Assembly: GCF_010729895.1 (NCBI RefSeq)
Contig: NZ_AP022612.1
Coordinates: forward strand, 2,666,001 to 2,730,000
Reading direction: 5' to 3'
DNA: 64,000 nt
DNA from: Mycolicibacterium confluentis
GTDB lineage: Bacteria; Actinomycetota; Actinomycetes; Mycobacteriales; Mycobacteriaceae
In this document: positions 46,034 to 55,303 of the stretch, one piece after another
Position numbering within the stretch: position 1 is the first letter of the stretch
How the letters are laid out: every line of letters starts with the position of its first letter
Made by a program: the position numbers and the translations under genes
Notes under the pieces: model-generated
Told to the model about the DNA's origin: nothing
The model's database searches: none
The model's input: only the letters and a program-made list of their open reading frames with translations

Positions 46034-47229
46034 TACGCATTTCTCGATTCGGTGATGGCGAGTTCCTTCTCAATGGCTGCGGTCAGGCGTTCCCGCACCT
46101 CGGGCACTGCGATCTTGGCGATGATCTCGCCGAAGAAGCCGCGCACCACCAGGCGGCGGGCCTGATCCTCCGGGATGCCGCGAGCGCGCAGGTAGAACAA
46201 CTGCTCGTCGTCGAAACGGCCTGTCGCACTGGCATGCCCGGCACCGGCGATCTCGCCGGTCTCGATCTCCAGGTTGGGCACCGAGTCGGCGCGCGCCCCG
46301 TCGGTCAACAGCAGGTTGCGGTTGACCTCGAACGTGTCGGTGCCCGTCGCCTCGGCACGGATCAGCACATCGCCGATCCAGACGGTGTGCGCGTCGGGCT
46401 TGGCGGAGTCCGGATCCCCCTGCAGCGCACCCTTGTACAGCACATCGGACTTGCAGTTGGGCTGCGCGTGGTCCACCAGGAGGCGGGACTCGAAGAACTG
46501 GCCGTCGTCGGCGAAATACGTGCCGAGCATCTTGGCGTCTCCGCCCGGCCCGGTGAACCGCACCGTGGCCGTGGTCCGAACGACGTCGCCGCCGAGGGTC
46601 ACGTTGACGTGGCCGAGCACCGAGTCCTTGCCCAACTTCGCGTGGTGCGCGCTGACATGCACCATGTCGTCGTCCCAGTCGGCGATCCAGATGACTCCCA
46701 GGCCCGCGGAGTCGCCGACGATGATCTCGACGTTGTCGGCATAGGTGCCGCTGCCGCGCAGGTCCACCACCACGATCGCGCGGGACAGTTCCTCGACGCG
46801 AATCTGCAGGTGGCCGAACGCGACATTGCCCGCACCCGGACCGTCGACCGTGATCTCGATGGGCTCCGCCACCTCGGTGTCCCGCGCCACGGTCACCACG
46901 GTGGCCTGGTCGAACGACGAGAAGGCCTGCGCCGCAACTCGATCGGTCGGCGCGCCACCCTGGCCAAGCCGCGCGTCACTGCGTTCGACCGTCTCGACGG
47001 TCACGCCGGGGCGCTCGCTGACCGTGATGGCCGCTGCGCCGCGGTTGCCGTCGGCGGCCGCGGTGCCGTCGTGCAGCCCGCGCAGCCGGCGCAGTGGCGT
47101 GAAGCGCCACAGTTCGTCGCGCCCACCGGGCACCTCGAAGGCGTCGACGTCGAACGACGAGAACAGCTCGCCCTTGTTCACCGCGGCGATGGCCGAACCC
47201 TCGACCGCGGTGTTGAGATCCTGTGCCAC
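46033..47229 (-). CDS. sufD: SufD component of the SufBCD scaffold
   Basis: The 398-residue beta-helix protein pairs with SufB. The N-terminus [21 protein letters not shown] follows a GTG at 47229 that shares one base with the sufB stop, and the C-terminal core contains GHASATGRFDDEQLFYLRARGIPEDQARRLVVRGFF (in parts), which is the conserved SufBD motif with the catalytic-type His. The frame continues far upstream into sufB but that part is not SufD-like. The operon order B-D-C-S-U-T is that of mycobacteria. Confidence 0.95.
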
Positions 47230-48659
47230 TAGCCGACCGCGCCTTCCATCTGAAGCTCGATGAGCCGGTTCAGCTCGAGCGCGTACTCCATCGGCAGTTC
47301 CCTGGCGATGGGCTCGACGAAACCGCGCACCACCATGGCCATGGCCTCGTCGTCGGTCAGGCCGCGGCTCATCAGGTAGAAGAGCTGATCCTCGCTGACC
47401 TTGGAGACCGTGGCCTCGTGACCCATCGTGACGTCGTCCTCGCGGATGTCGACGTACGGGTAGGTGTCTGAGCGGCTGATCGTGTCGACCAGCAGCGCAT
47501 CGCATTTCACGCTCGACTTGGAGCCGTGGGCCCCCTTGTTGACCTGGACGAGTCCGCGGTAGGAGGCGCGACCGCCGCCCCGGGCCACCGACTTGGACAC
47601 GATGTTGCTCGAGGTGTGCGGAGCCAGATGCAGCATCTTGGCGCCGGTGTCCTGGTGCTGCCCCTCGCCCGCGAACGCGACCGAGAGCACCTCACCCTTG
47701 GCGTGCTCGCCGGTCATCCACACGGCCGGGTACTTCATGGTGACCTTCGAGCCGATGTTGCCGTCGATCCACTCCATGGTCGCGCCGGCCTCGGCGCGGG
47801 CGCGCTTGGTGACCAGGTTGTAGACGTTGTTCGACCAGTTCTGGATCGTGGTGTAGCGCACGCGAGCGCCCGGCTTCACGATGATCTCGACGACCGCGGA
47901 GTGCAGCGAGTCGGACTTGTAGATCGGCGCGGTGCAGCCCTCGACGTAGTGCACGTACGAGCCCTCGTCCGCGATGATCAGCGTCCGCTCGAACTGACCC
48001 ATGTTCTCGGTGTTGATCCGGAAGTAGGCCTGCAGCGGGATGTCGACCTGCACGCCCGGCGGGACGTAGATGAACGAACCGCCCGACCACACCGCGGTGT
48101 TCAGGGCCGAGAACTTGTTGTCCCCGGCCGGAATCACGGTGCCGAAGTGCTTGCGGAAGATCTCGGGATGCTCACGCAGGCCCGAGTCGGTGTCCAGGAA
48201 GATGACGCCCTGAGCCTCGAGATCCTCGCGGATCTGGTGGTAGACGACCTCCGACTCGTACTGCGCGGCCACGCCGGCGACCAGGCGCTGCTTCTCGGCC
48301 TCGGGGATGCCGAGTCGGTCATAGGTGTTCTTGATGTCCTCGGGCAGTTCTTCCCACGAGGTGGCCTGCTTCTCGGTGGACCGCACGAAGTACTTGATGT
48401 TGTCGAAGTCGATGCCCTCGAGGTTGGAACCCCAGTTGGGCATGGGCTTCTTATCGAAGGTGCGCAGGGCCTTCAACCGGATGTCGAGCATCCATTCGGG
48501 CTCGTTCTTCTTGCCGGAGATGTCGCGCACCACCGCTTCGGAAAGACCACGCTGCGCGGTGGCGCCTGCGGTGTCGGAGTCAGCCCAGCCGTAGCCGTAT
48601 GTCCCCAGGGAGGCAATGGTCTCCTCCTGGGTCAACGGCGTCTCCGGTGTGAGTGTCAT
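47229..48659 (-). CDS. sufB: SufB, Fe-S cluster scaffold (intein-free)
   Basis: The 476-residue scaffold protein is complete and uninterrupted. The site where the M. tuberculosis SufB intein sits (before Cys in [12 protein letters not shown], residue 242 here) is continuous. Other core motifs are [29 protein letters not shown] and [24 protein letters not shown]. It is the first structural gene after sufR, 61 bases downstream. The ATG at 48659 gives [13 protein letters not shown], similar to relatives but about ten residues shorter in the N-terminal arm. Confidence 0.97.
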   Translation of the reverse strand: MTLTPETPLTQEETIASLGTYGYGWADSDTAGATAQRGLSEAVVRDISGKKNEPEWMLDIRLKALRTFDKKPMPNWGSNLEGIDFDNIKYFVRSTEKQATSWEELPEDIKNTYDRLGIPEAEKQRLVAGVAAQYESEVVYHQIREDLEAQGVIFLDTDSGLREHPEIFRKHFGTVIPAGDNKFSALNTAVWSGGSFIYVPPGVQVDIPLQAYFRINTENMGQFERTLIIADEGSYVHYVEGCTAPIYKSDSLHSAVVEIIVKPGARVRYTTIQNWSNNVYNLVTKRARAEAGATMEWIDGNIGSKVTMKYPAVWMTGEHAKGEVLSVAFAGEGQHQDTGAKMLHLAPHTSSNIVSKSVARGGGRASYRGLVQVNKGAHGSKSSVKCDALLVDTISRSDTYPYVDIREDDVTMGHEATVSKVSEDQLFYLMSRGLTDDEAMAMVVRGFVEPIARELPMEYALELNRLIELQMEGAVG

Positions 48660-48720
48660 TGCGACACACTCCTTCTGCTCTCGTTATGGCTCCGGCTCGG
48701 GCTGAGGGCCGGAGTTCGTG

Positions 48721-49449
48721 CTATTGGCTTGCCGCCGGGTTCAGCGGGACATGTGTGGTGCAGGCGAGATCACCGTTGACGATGGTGGCCAGCCTCTGCA
48801 CGTGAGTGCCCAGAACCTGCGCCATGGCGTCCTGTTCGGCTTCACACAGTTCCGGGAACTCCTCGGCCACATGTGACACCGGACAGTGGTGCTGACAGAT
48901 CTGCACACCCTGGATGGGCCCGCGGACCTGCGTGGTGGTGGTCGCGTAGCCGGCCCTGCTCAACGCCCCGGCGATGCGATCGGCTGCGGCCTCAACGTCG
49001 CCGTCCTCGACACCCGCCGGTTCGACCTCGGCCAGGATCGTGTCGATGCGCTTGCGCGCGAACGTCCGGACCGCCTCGTCACCGCCGATCTCACGCAGTT
49101 GCCGCATGGCGGCCGAGGCCAGATCGTCGTAGGTGTGCTCGAGCTTGCTGCGCCCCACCGCGGTGAGCTGATAACGCTTGGCCGGCCGTCCCCGGCCCGC
49201 CTGCTGCCAGGCCGCCGCGGCATTGGCCTGCGCGTCACCGGTCTCGATCAGTGCGTCGAGATGACGGCGGACGCCCGCGGCGGACAACCCCAACTGCTCC
49301 CCGATTCGGCTGGCAGTGATGGGTCCAGACTCCAGAAGAAGCCTGATGATCGCGCTGCGTGTGTGGCCGTCCTGGGCATGCAGCGACCCGTCTGCCGGGG
49401 ACACCCCGGGGGCAGACAGGCTGCGATCAGCCTCAGGACGGATTTTCAC
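48721..49449 (-). CDS. sufR: SufR, Fe-S-sensing repressor of the suf operon
   Basis: The 242-residue winged-helix (ArsR/DeoR-like) regulator has its HTH at SAIIRLLLESGPITASRIGEQLGLSAAGVRRHLDAL (in parts; residues about 30-65). Four cysteines for a [4Fe-4S] cluster are in ICQHHCPVSH, FPELCEAE and LACTTH. It heads the suf operon and is divergent from mptB. The start is uncertain: TTG 49467, GTG 49449 and GTG 49404 are all in frame, and the operator overlaps 49449; if transcription starts inside the operator, 49404 may be right. Confidence 0.9.
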   Translation of the reverse strand: MKIRPEADRSLSAPGVSPADGSLHAQDGHTRSAIIRLLLESGPITASRIGEQLGLSAAGVRRHLDALIETGDAQANAAAAWQQAGRGRPAKRYQLTAVGRSKLEHTYDDLASAAMRQLREIGGDEAVRTFARKRIDTILAEVEPAGVEDGDVEAAADRIAGALSRAGYATTTTQVRGPIQGVQICQHHCPVSHVAEEFPELCEAEQDAMAQVLGTHVQRLATIVNGDLACTTHVPLNPAASQ

Positions 49450-49460
49450 AACACCAGTGT
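49446..49460. promoter_or_regulatory. SufR operator ACACT-N5-TGTGA
   Basis: Read on the minus strand the site is ACACT-ggtgt-TGTGA, the exact form reported for the mycobacterial SufR site. It overlaps the candidate sufR start region, fitting autorepression of the whole suf operon when SufR carries its cluster. Confidence 0.7.
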
Positions 49461-49547
49461 GACGCAATTAAAAGGTGGAATCCAGCAAGGGCACCCTTAG
49501 CTGGGCTGTGGAAATGTTCACAGCGCAGGCTCGGAATAACCGACCGC

Positions 49548-49553
49548 TACGCT
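49548..49553 (+). promoter_or_regulatory. -10 element TACGCT before mptB, leaderless arrangement
   Basis: TACGCT ends seven bases before the GTG of mptB, so the transcript probably begins at the start codon. Confidence 0.55.
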
Positions 49554-49560
49554 GCCCTAC

Positions 49561-51231
49561 GTGGCAGGCCGCCTCCGTTCATTGAGCACCTCGATCGCCG
49601 GTTGGCACGGCGACGAGCGAACTGTGGGCTCGCCACTCAACGACATCGAACTGGTCGCACTGCGCCGAACCCGCCTCTTCGGCGCCACCGGAACAGTGCT
49701 GATGGCCATCGGCGCCCTCGGCGCCGGGGCCCGTCCTGTCATGCAGGATCCCACGTTCGGAGTGCGCCTGCTGAACCTGCCGTCACGCATCCAGACGGTG
49801 TCTCTCACGATGACCACCACGGGCGCGGTGATGATGGCGCTGGCGTGGCTCATGCTGGGCCGCTTCGCCCTGGGACGTCGCCGGATGACCCGCGGCCAAC
49901 TGGACCGGACCCTGGTGCTCTGGATGCTCCCACTTCTGGTGGCACCGCCGATGTACAGCAAGGACGTGTACTCCTACCTGGCGCAGAGCCAGATTGCGGG
50001 CAACGGCCTCGACCCCTACCGCGTCGGACCGGCGCCCGGCCTGGGCCTCGACCACGTGTTCACGCTGTCGGTGCCCAGTCTGTGGCGCGAGACGCCCGCG
50101 CCGTACGGTCCACTGTTTCTGTGGATCGGGCGGGGCATCTCCGAGATCACCGGGGAGAACATCGTCGCCGCGGTGCTGTGTCATCGCGTGCTGGTGCTCG
50201 CGGGTGTGGGCCTGATCGTGTGGGCGACGCCGCGACTGGCCCGCCGGTGCGGCGTCGCGGAGGTCAGCGCCCTGTGGCTGGGCGCCACCAATCCCCTGCT
50301 GTTCATGCACCTCGTGGCCGGCATCCACAACGAGGCCATCATGCTCGGCCTGATGCTGGCAGGCACCGAGTTCGCGCTGCGCGGCGTGGAGTCCACCCGG
50401 CGCCTGGCGCCCCAGCCGTTCTCGGCTCTTCCGGCGACGCGTTGGTACCCCCTGGCGATGCTTCTGATCGGAACGGTCCTGATCACGATGTCCTCGCAGA
50501 TCAAGCTGCCCTCCCTGCTGGCCCTCGGCTTCGTGGCGATGGCCCTCGGGTATCGCTGGGGCAGTTCGGTGAAGTCCTTCATCCTGGCCAGCGGAGGTCT
50601 GGGTCTGCTGTCGCTGGCGGTGATGGCCGTGATCGGCTGGGCCAGCGGTTTGGGCTTCGGCTGGCTCTCGACGCTGGGCACCGCCAACGTGGTGCGCAGT
50701 TGGATGTCGCCGCCCACGCTCCTGGCGCTGGGCACCGGGCAGGTGGGAATCCTGCTCGGTCTGGGCGATCACACCACCGCGGTGCTGTCGCTGACCCGTG
50801 CGATCGGCGTCCTGATCATCATGGTCGTCGTCACGTGGCTGCTGCTCGCGGTGTTCCGCGGTCGGCTCCACCCCGTCGGTGGACTCGGTGTCGCGCTGGG
50901 CGCGACGGTGCTGCTGTTCCCCGTCGTGCAGCCCTGGTACCTGCTGTGGGCGATCATCCCGCTCGCGGCCTGGGCGACCCGACCGCGGTTCCGCATCGCG
51001 ACCATCGCCGTCACGCTGATCGTGGGCATCTTCGGCCCGACCGCCAACGGCGACCGGTTCGCGTTGTTCCAGATCGTCGACGCCACTCTGGCCAGCACGA
51101 TCATCGTCCTGGTGCTGATCGGGCTGACCTACAACCGGCTTCCGTGGCGTGCGCTGCCCGAGCCGGACCCCGTCTCCAGCGCGCCGCCTGTAACCGGCGG
51201 TCGAACCGACGCCTACGCTGAGTCCCCGTGA
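49561..51231 (+). CDS. mptB: Alpha-1,6-mannosyltransferase MptB (GT-C fold)
   Basis: The 556-residue polytopic membrane enzyme adds alpha-1,6-mannose from polyprenyl-phosphate mannose to the lipomannan/lipoarabinomannan core. At least twelve hydrophobic helices are seen. The GT-C motif lies in the first periplasmic loop: PPMYSKDVYSYLAQSQ, with the catalytic-type Asp, followed by NGLDPYRVGP and APYGPLFLWIG. Rv1459c in the same position is the characterised homologue. Start GTG at 49561 follows a TACGCT -10 by seven bases. It overlaps the ABC ATPase gene by four bases. Confidence 0.88.
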   Translation: MAGRLRSLSTSIAGWHGDERTVGSPLNDIELVALRRTRLFGATGTVLMAIGALGAGARPVMQDPTFGVRLLNLPSRIQTVSLTMTTTGAVMMALAWLMLGRFALGRRRMTRGQLDRTLVLWMLPLLVAPPMYSKDVYSYLAQSQIAGNGLDPYRVGPAPGLGLDHVFTLSVPSLWRETPAPYGPLFLWIGRGISEITGENIVAAVLCHRVLVLAGVGLIVWATPRLARRCGVAEVSALWLGATNPLLFMHLVAGIHNEAIMLGLMLAGTEFALRGVESTRRLAPQPFSALPATRWYPLAMLLIGTVLITMSSQIKLPSLLALGFVAMALGYRWGSSVKSFILASGGLGLLSLAVMAVIGWASGLGFGWLSTLGTANVVRSWMSPPTLLALGTGQVGILLGLGDHTTAVLSLTRAIGVLIIMVVVTWLLLAVFRGRLHPVGGLGVALGATVLLFPVVQPWYLLWAIIPLAAWATRPRFRIATIAVTLIVGIFGPTANGDRFALFQIVDATLASTIIVLVLIGLTYNRLPWRALPEPDPVSSAPPVTGGRTDAYAESP

Positions 51232-52169
51232 GCTCGACCGGCACCGCCCCCCGCATCCCCCTGCGGCTGCATGGGGTCACCAAACGATTCGGAGACACCA
51301 CGGCGGTCTCGAACCTCGATCTCGAGGTGCAACCCGCCGAGGTGCTCGCACTTCTGGGACCCAACGGCGCGGGCAAGACCACCACGGTTGAGATGTGCGA
51401 GGGGTTCACCAGGCCCGACGCCGGGACCATCGAGGTGTTCGGCCTCGACCCGTTCGCCGACAATGCGGCGCTGCGTCCCCGCATCGGCGTCATGCTGCAG
51501 GGCGGCGGCGGTTATCCGGCCGCCCGGGCCGGCGAGATGCTCAACCTCGTCGCGGCCTACGCGGCCAACCCGCTGGATCCGAAGTGGCTGCTCGAGACCC
51601 TCGGCCTGACCGACTCGGCGCGCACCACCTACCGCCGGCTCTCGGGCGGACAGCAGCAGCGCTTGGCGCTGGCCTGCGCCCTGGTGGGGCGCCCCGAACT
51701 GGTGTTCCTCGACGAGCCGACGGCCGGCATGGACGCCCACGCACGGCTGGTGGTCTGGGAGCTGATCGACGGCCTGCGCCGCGACGGCGTCACCGTGGTG
51801 TTGACCACCCATCAGCTCAAGGAGGCCGAGGAGCTCGCCGACCGGATCGTGATCATCGACCACGGCTCGCAGGTCGCCGCGGGCACGCCGGCCGAGCTGA
51901 TGCGCTCGGGCGCCGAGGATCAGCTTCGCTTCAGCGCGCCGCGCATGCTGGACCTCACGCTGTTGGTCTCGGCCCTGCCGGAGAACTATTCCGCCGTCGA
52001 AGTCGCGCCCGGCGAGTACCTCGTCGAAGGGCACATCGACCCGCAGGTGCTCGCGACCGTGACGGCGTGGTGCGCCCGCCTGGATGTGCTGGCGACCAAC
52101 ATGCGCGTCGAGCAGCGCAGTCTTGAGGACGTGTTCCTCGACGTCACCGGACGGGAGTTGCGACCGTGA
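51228..52169 (+). CDS. ABC transporter ATP-binding protein
   Basis: The 313-residue ATPase of a DRR/ABC-2-type exporter has Walker A GPNGAGKTTT (residue about 43), signature LSGGQQQRLALA, Walker B LVFLDEPTAGMD and the H-loop LTTHQLKE. The C-terminal part (about 225-313) is a small beta domain. Start GTG overlaps the mptB stop (GTGA); an internal TACGCT eight bases before could give an extra leaderless transcript. It pairs with the following permease; matches Rv1458c. Cargo unknown, perhaps an envelope compound given the mptB link. Confidence 0.92.
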   Translation: MSSTGTAPRIPLRLHGVTKRFGDTTAVSNLDLEVQPAEVLALLGPNGAGKTTTVEMCEGFTRPDAGTIEVFGLDPFADNAALRPRIGVMLQGGGGYPAARAGEMLNLVAAYAANPLDPKWLLETLGLTDSARTTYRRLSGGQQQRLALACALVGRPELVFLDEPTAGMDAHARLVVWELIDGLRRDGVTVVLTTHQLKEAEELADRIVIIDHGSQVAAGTPAELMRSGAEDQLRFSAPRMLDLTLLVSALPENYSAVEVAPGEYLVEGHIDPQVLATVTAWCARLDVLATNMRVEQRSLEDVFLDVTGRELRP

Positions 52170-52942
52170 GCCAGAGCCTGTTCCCTCCGGGCACGTTCAC
52201 GCCCGACCCGCGACCGAGCACGGTCGCGCGGATGCTGGCCGCGCAGTTCGGCCTCGAACTCAAGCTGCTGCTGCGCAACGGCGAGCAGCTTCTGCTGACG
52301 ATGTTCATCCCGATCACGCTGCTGGTCGGCCTGGTGCTGCTGCCGCTGGGCGACTTCGGCGACGACCGTGCGGGAACGTTCACCCCGGCCATCATGGCGC
52401 TGGCGCTGATCTCCACGGGCTTCACCGGGCAGGCCATCGCGGTGGCGTTTGACCGCCGCTACGGTGCGCTCAAACGCCTCGGCGCCACGGCACTTCCGGT
52501 CTGGGGCATCATCGCGGGCAAGTCGATGGCCGTGGTGACGGTGGTGTTTCTGCAGGCGATCCTGCTGGGCGCGATCGGCGTGGCGCTGGGGTGGCGGCCG
52601 GATCCGCTGGGTCTGCTCCTGGGTGCGTTCATCATCGCGGTGGGCACGGTGTGCTTCACGGCGCTGGGCCTGCTGCTCGGCGGCACGCTGCGCGCCGAGA
52701 TCGTGCTGGCGGTGGCCAATCTGCTGTGGTTCGTGTTCGCGGGCCTCGGCGCACTGACGCTGGAGAGCGGATTGGTTCCCGCGGGATTGCGCTGGGTGGC
52801 CCGGCTGACCCCGTCGGGCGCGCTCACCGAGTCGCTGGCTCAGGCGATGACGCTGTCAGTGGACTGGTTCGGCATCGCGGTGCTCGCGGTGTGGGGTGCG
52901 GTGGCCGCGGCCTGCGCCGTGCGCTGGTTCCGCTTCATCTGA
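52166..52942 (+). CDS. ABC-2 type transporter permease
   Basis: The 258-residue membrane protein has six helices and the ABC-2 pattern: FGLELKLLLRNGEQLLLTMFIPITLLVGLVLL-type start (in parts), a central IISTGFTGQAIAVAFDRRYGALKRLGATALP loop and LRWVARLTPSGALTESL near the end. It overlaps the ATPase gene by four bases (GTGA) and corresponds to Rv1457c. In M. tuberculosis ctaA follows next; here a 7.5-kb insertion separates them. Confidence 0.9.
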   Translation: MSQSLFPPGTFTPDPRPSTVARMLAAQFGLELKLLLRNGEQLLLTMFIPITLLVGLVLLPLGDFGDDRAGTFTPAIMALALISTGFTGQAIAVAFDRRYGALKRLGATALPVWGIIAGKSMAVVTVVFLQAILLGAIGVALGWRPDPLGLLLGAFIIAVGTVCFTALGLLLGGTLRAEIVLAVANLLWFVFAGLGALTLESGLVPAGLRWVARLTPSGALTESLAQAMTLSVDWFGIAVLAVWGAVAAACAVRWFRFI

Positions 52943-52990
52943 ACTCCGCTGGTGATCCGACGATCAGAAACGTGTTCCGCCAAGACCTTG

Positions 52991-53009
52991 CCATAAGGAA
53001 AAGCTATGG
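52991..53009. promoter_or_regulatory. LysR-type box 1 (CCATAAGGAAAAGCTATGG)
   Basis: An imperfect dyad with the LTTR signature T-N11-A (T52994, A53006), 85 bases before the permease start. Its inverted form matches the box before the HisD-like gene at CATAAGG-N4-GCTATGG, 14 of 14 flank bases, so both are probably bound by the LysR protein encoded between them. Confidence 0.7.
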
Positions 53010-53093
53010 CCTCATGAAGTGTCCGCCAGGTTGTCCGGGGATTGCCTTCGCTCATAGGTTGTGCGAATCCATCGGCGAACCGCAGGAGAGTTC

Positions 53094-54530
53094 ATGACGC
53101 ATCCACCATCCCCGACCGCAGGTCGACTCACCGGAAATCTGGGCACGACGAGCATCGTTCTGATGGTCGTGGCGGCGGCCGCCCCGTTGACGGTCCTCGG
53201 CGGCAACGTCCCGCTGATGATCGGTTTCGGCAATGGGACAGGCGCCCCGATCGGCTTTGTGGTGGCCACCACGGTGCTGTTGTTGTTCGCCATCGGATTC
53301 GTGAATATGACACCGTTTGTGCGCGAAGCCGGCGCGTTCTACGCCTACGTCGCCAAGGGACTGGGGTTCGCCCCGGGAATCGGCACCGGATTCCTGGCCC
53401 TGCTCTCCTACACCTGCATGCAGGTCGGCATGTACGGCTACATGGGCGCGGTGCTGTCGAACGTGGTCGCTGACGTCACCTCGGTGCAGATTCCCTGGTG
53501 GGTGTACGCCCTGGCCACGCTGGCGGTGATCGCCTTCCTCGGCTACCGGCACATCGAGTTGAGTTCGAAGGTGCTGGGCATCGCCCTGATCGCCGAGGTC
53601 GGCATCGTCGTGGTGCTGGATCTGGCGATCGTGCTGACCGGCGGCGAATCCGGTCTCAACCTGCAGTCCTTCGCGCCGTCGAACGCGCTGTCCGGACCCA
53701 TCGGAGTCGCGGTGCTGTTCGCCCTGACCGGCTTCATCGGCTTCGAATCCACGGCGGTATTCCGCAACGAGGCCCGCGATCCCGACCGCACTCTGCCGCG
53801 CGCCACCTACATCGCCGTGCTGGGAATCGGCAGCTTCTACCTGGTCTCGGCCTGGCTCATGGTGCTGGGCTACGGGATGGACTCGGTGGTGGACAAGGCC
53901 CAGAACGACACAGACAACTTCCTGTTCAGCATCGTCGACACCTACCTCGGGACGGTCGGTCGCGACATCGTTCAGGTGCTGATCATCACCAGCATCTTCG
54001 CCTGCCTGCTGGCACTGCACAACGTCGTGGCCCGCTACCAGTTCGCGCTGTCGCGGTACACGTTCATGCCGTCTGCGCTGGGCCGGGTGCATGATGTGCA
54101 CCGCTCGCCGCACATCTCGTCGTTGACCCAGTCCGCCACGGCCCTGGTGCTGACCGTCATCGCCGCACTGCTCGGTCTGCAGCCGCTGACCCAGGTGTTC
54201 GCCACCCTCGGCGGCATCGCCACCATCGGCATGGTCGCCCTGATGACCGTGACCTCGATCGCCGCATTCCGGTTCTTCCGCGCGACGCCGTCGTGCACGA
54301 AGCCGTGGCAGCATCGGATCGCCCCGGCGCTCGCGGTGCTCGGCCTTCTCGGCAGCCTGGTGCTGGTGCTGGTCAATTTCCAGCTGGTGACCGGTTTCGG
54401 ATTGACCGTGGCGGTCATCCTCGCGACCATTCCGTTCCTGGTGTTCGCGGTCGGCACGGCGGTCGGCGCCAAAGAACACCGGTCAGCAGCCGAGCTCGAC
54501 GCCGATCTGTCGACGGAATCCGCGCAGTGA
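53094..54530 (+). CDS. APC-family amino acid/amine permease
   Basis: The 478-residue transporter has about twelve helices and the APC start TTSIVLMVVAAAAPLTVLGGNVPLM, the unwound-helix GNGTGAPIGF, and the GFIGFESTAVFRNEARDPDRTLPRA stretch typical of the family (conserved Glu after helix 6). It lies first in the accessory catabolic module and probably imports its substrate. AGGAG sits six bases before the ATG at 53094. The stop overlaps the next start by four bases. An LTTR box lies upstream. Not found at this place in M. tuberculosis (memory). Confidence 0.88.
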   Translation: MTHPPSPTAGRLTGNLGTTSIVLMVVAAAAPLTVLGGNVPLMIGFGNGTGAPIGFVVATTVLLLFAIGFVNMTPFVREAGAFYAYVAKGLGFAPGIGTGFLALLSYTCMQVGMYGYMGAVLSNVVADVTSVQIPWWVYALATLAVIAFLGYRHIELSSKVLGIALIAEVGIVVVLDLAIVLTGGESGLNLQSFAPSNALSGPIGVAVLFALTGFIGFESTAVFRNEARDPDRTLPRATYIAVLGIGSFYLVSAWLMVLGYGMDSVVDKAQNDTDNFLFSIVDTYLGTVGRDIVQVLIITSIFACLLALHNVVARYQFALSRYTFMPSALGRVHDVHRSPHISSLTQSATALVLTVIAALLGLQPLTQVFATLGGIATIGMVALMTVTSIAAFRFFRATPSCTKPWQHRIAPALAVLGLLGSLVLVLVNFQLVTGFGLTVAVILATIPFLVFAVGTAVGAKEHRSAAELDADLSTESAQ

Positions 54531-55243
54531 GCGCGGGGGGCGAGGCCTTCCTCGATTCGCACGGGACCTACATCCAGCCGGTAGCCCTCACCGCCCACAC
54601 GGCCCTGCTGGTGGTCGACATGCAGATCCACGACGCCCGGCCGGACGGCGCCTTCAACGTGGCGATGGAACGGCTGCAACCGGGATCGATGGCGTACTTC
54701 AACGACCGCACCGAACGTGTCGTGGTGCCGGCGATCGGCCGGCTGCTGCAGGCGTGGCGGACACGGGACCGACCCGTGGTCCACCTGCGCCTGGGGTCGC
54801 AGTACCCCGACTACCGTGACTTCCCGCCCAACTATCGGGCGTGGATAAAGGCGATCGAGGATGCCAGCGGGGTGCGGGAGATCTTCTACGCGGGATCACC
54901 GGATTTCCAGATCCGGCCGGAGTTGGCGCCCGTGGACGGTGAATGGGTGGTGGACAAGCTGACCTACGGCGCGTTCAACTCCTCCAACCTGGATCGGGTC
55001 GCCCGAGCCGCCGGGTTCACCGGGTTTGTCGTGGCCGGCATCTCCACCAACTGCTGCGTGGAGTCGACGGTCCGCGGCGCGGCCGAGCGCGGCTATGAGT
55101 GCGTCGTAGTCGACGAGGCCACCGCCGACTACGACGAGAGCGCGCACCTGGCATCCCTGCGGGCGCTGGCGGTCAACCACGCCCGGGTGGTGCGCAGTGT
55201 CGATGAGGTGTTGGCGGCGGTCGACAGCGGCACACCCATGTAA
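54527..55243 (+). CDS. Isochorismatase-family cysteine hydrolase
   Basis: The 238-residue hydrolase has the catalytic triad of the family: Asp31 in LLVVDMQ, Lys144 in VVDKLTYGAF and Cys177 in ISTNCCVES, with the cis-peptide before it. Members hydrolyse C-N bonds in carbamoyl or amide substrates (N-carbamoylsarcosine, nicotinamide, ureidoacrylate, biuret) or vinyl ethers. There is no signal peptide. The GTG start overlaps the permease stop (GTGA), showing translational coupling, so it probably acts on the imported compound. The exact substrate is unknown. Confidence 0.85.
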   Translation: MSAGGEAFLDSHGTYIQPVALTAHTALLVVDMQIHDARPDGAFNVAMERLQPGSMAYFNDRTERVVVPAIGRLLQAWRTRDRPVVHLRLGSQYPDYRDFPPNYRAWIKAIEDASGVREIFYAGSPDFQIRPELAPVDGEWVVDKLTYGAFNSSNLDRVARAAGFTGFVVAGISTNCCVESTVRGAAERGYECVVVDEATADYDESAHLASLRALAVNHARVVRSVDEVLAAVDSGTPM

Positions 55244-55303
55244 AGCACCCAACCGGAGACCCCGTGCCGCGCCCCGCCCGTCATTCCCAAGGAGGTGACA
55301 TGC

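Noticed and set aside
53052..54479. 475-codon frame antisense to the APC permease
   Set aside because: His/Gln/Arg/Asp-rich mirror of a membrane protein gene; not a plausible protein.
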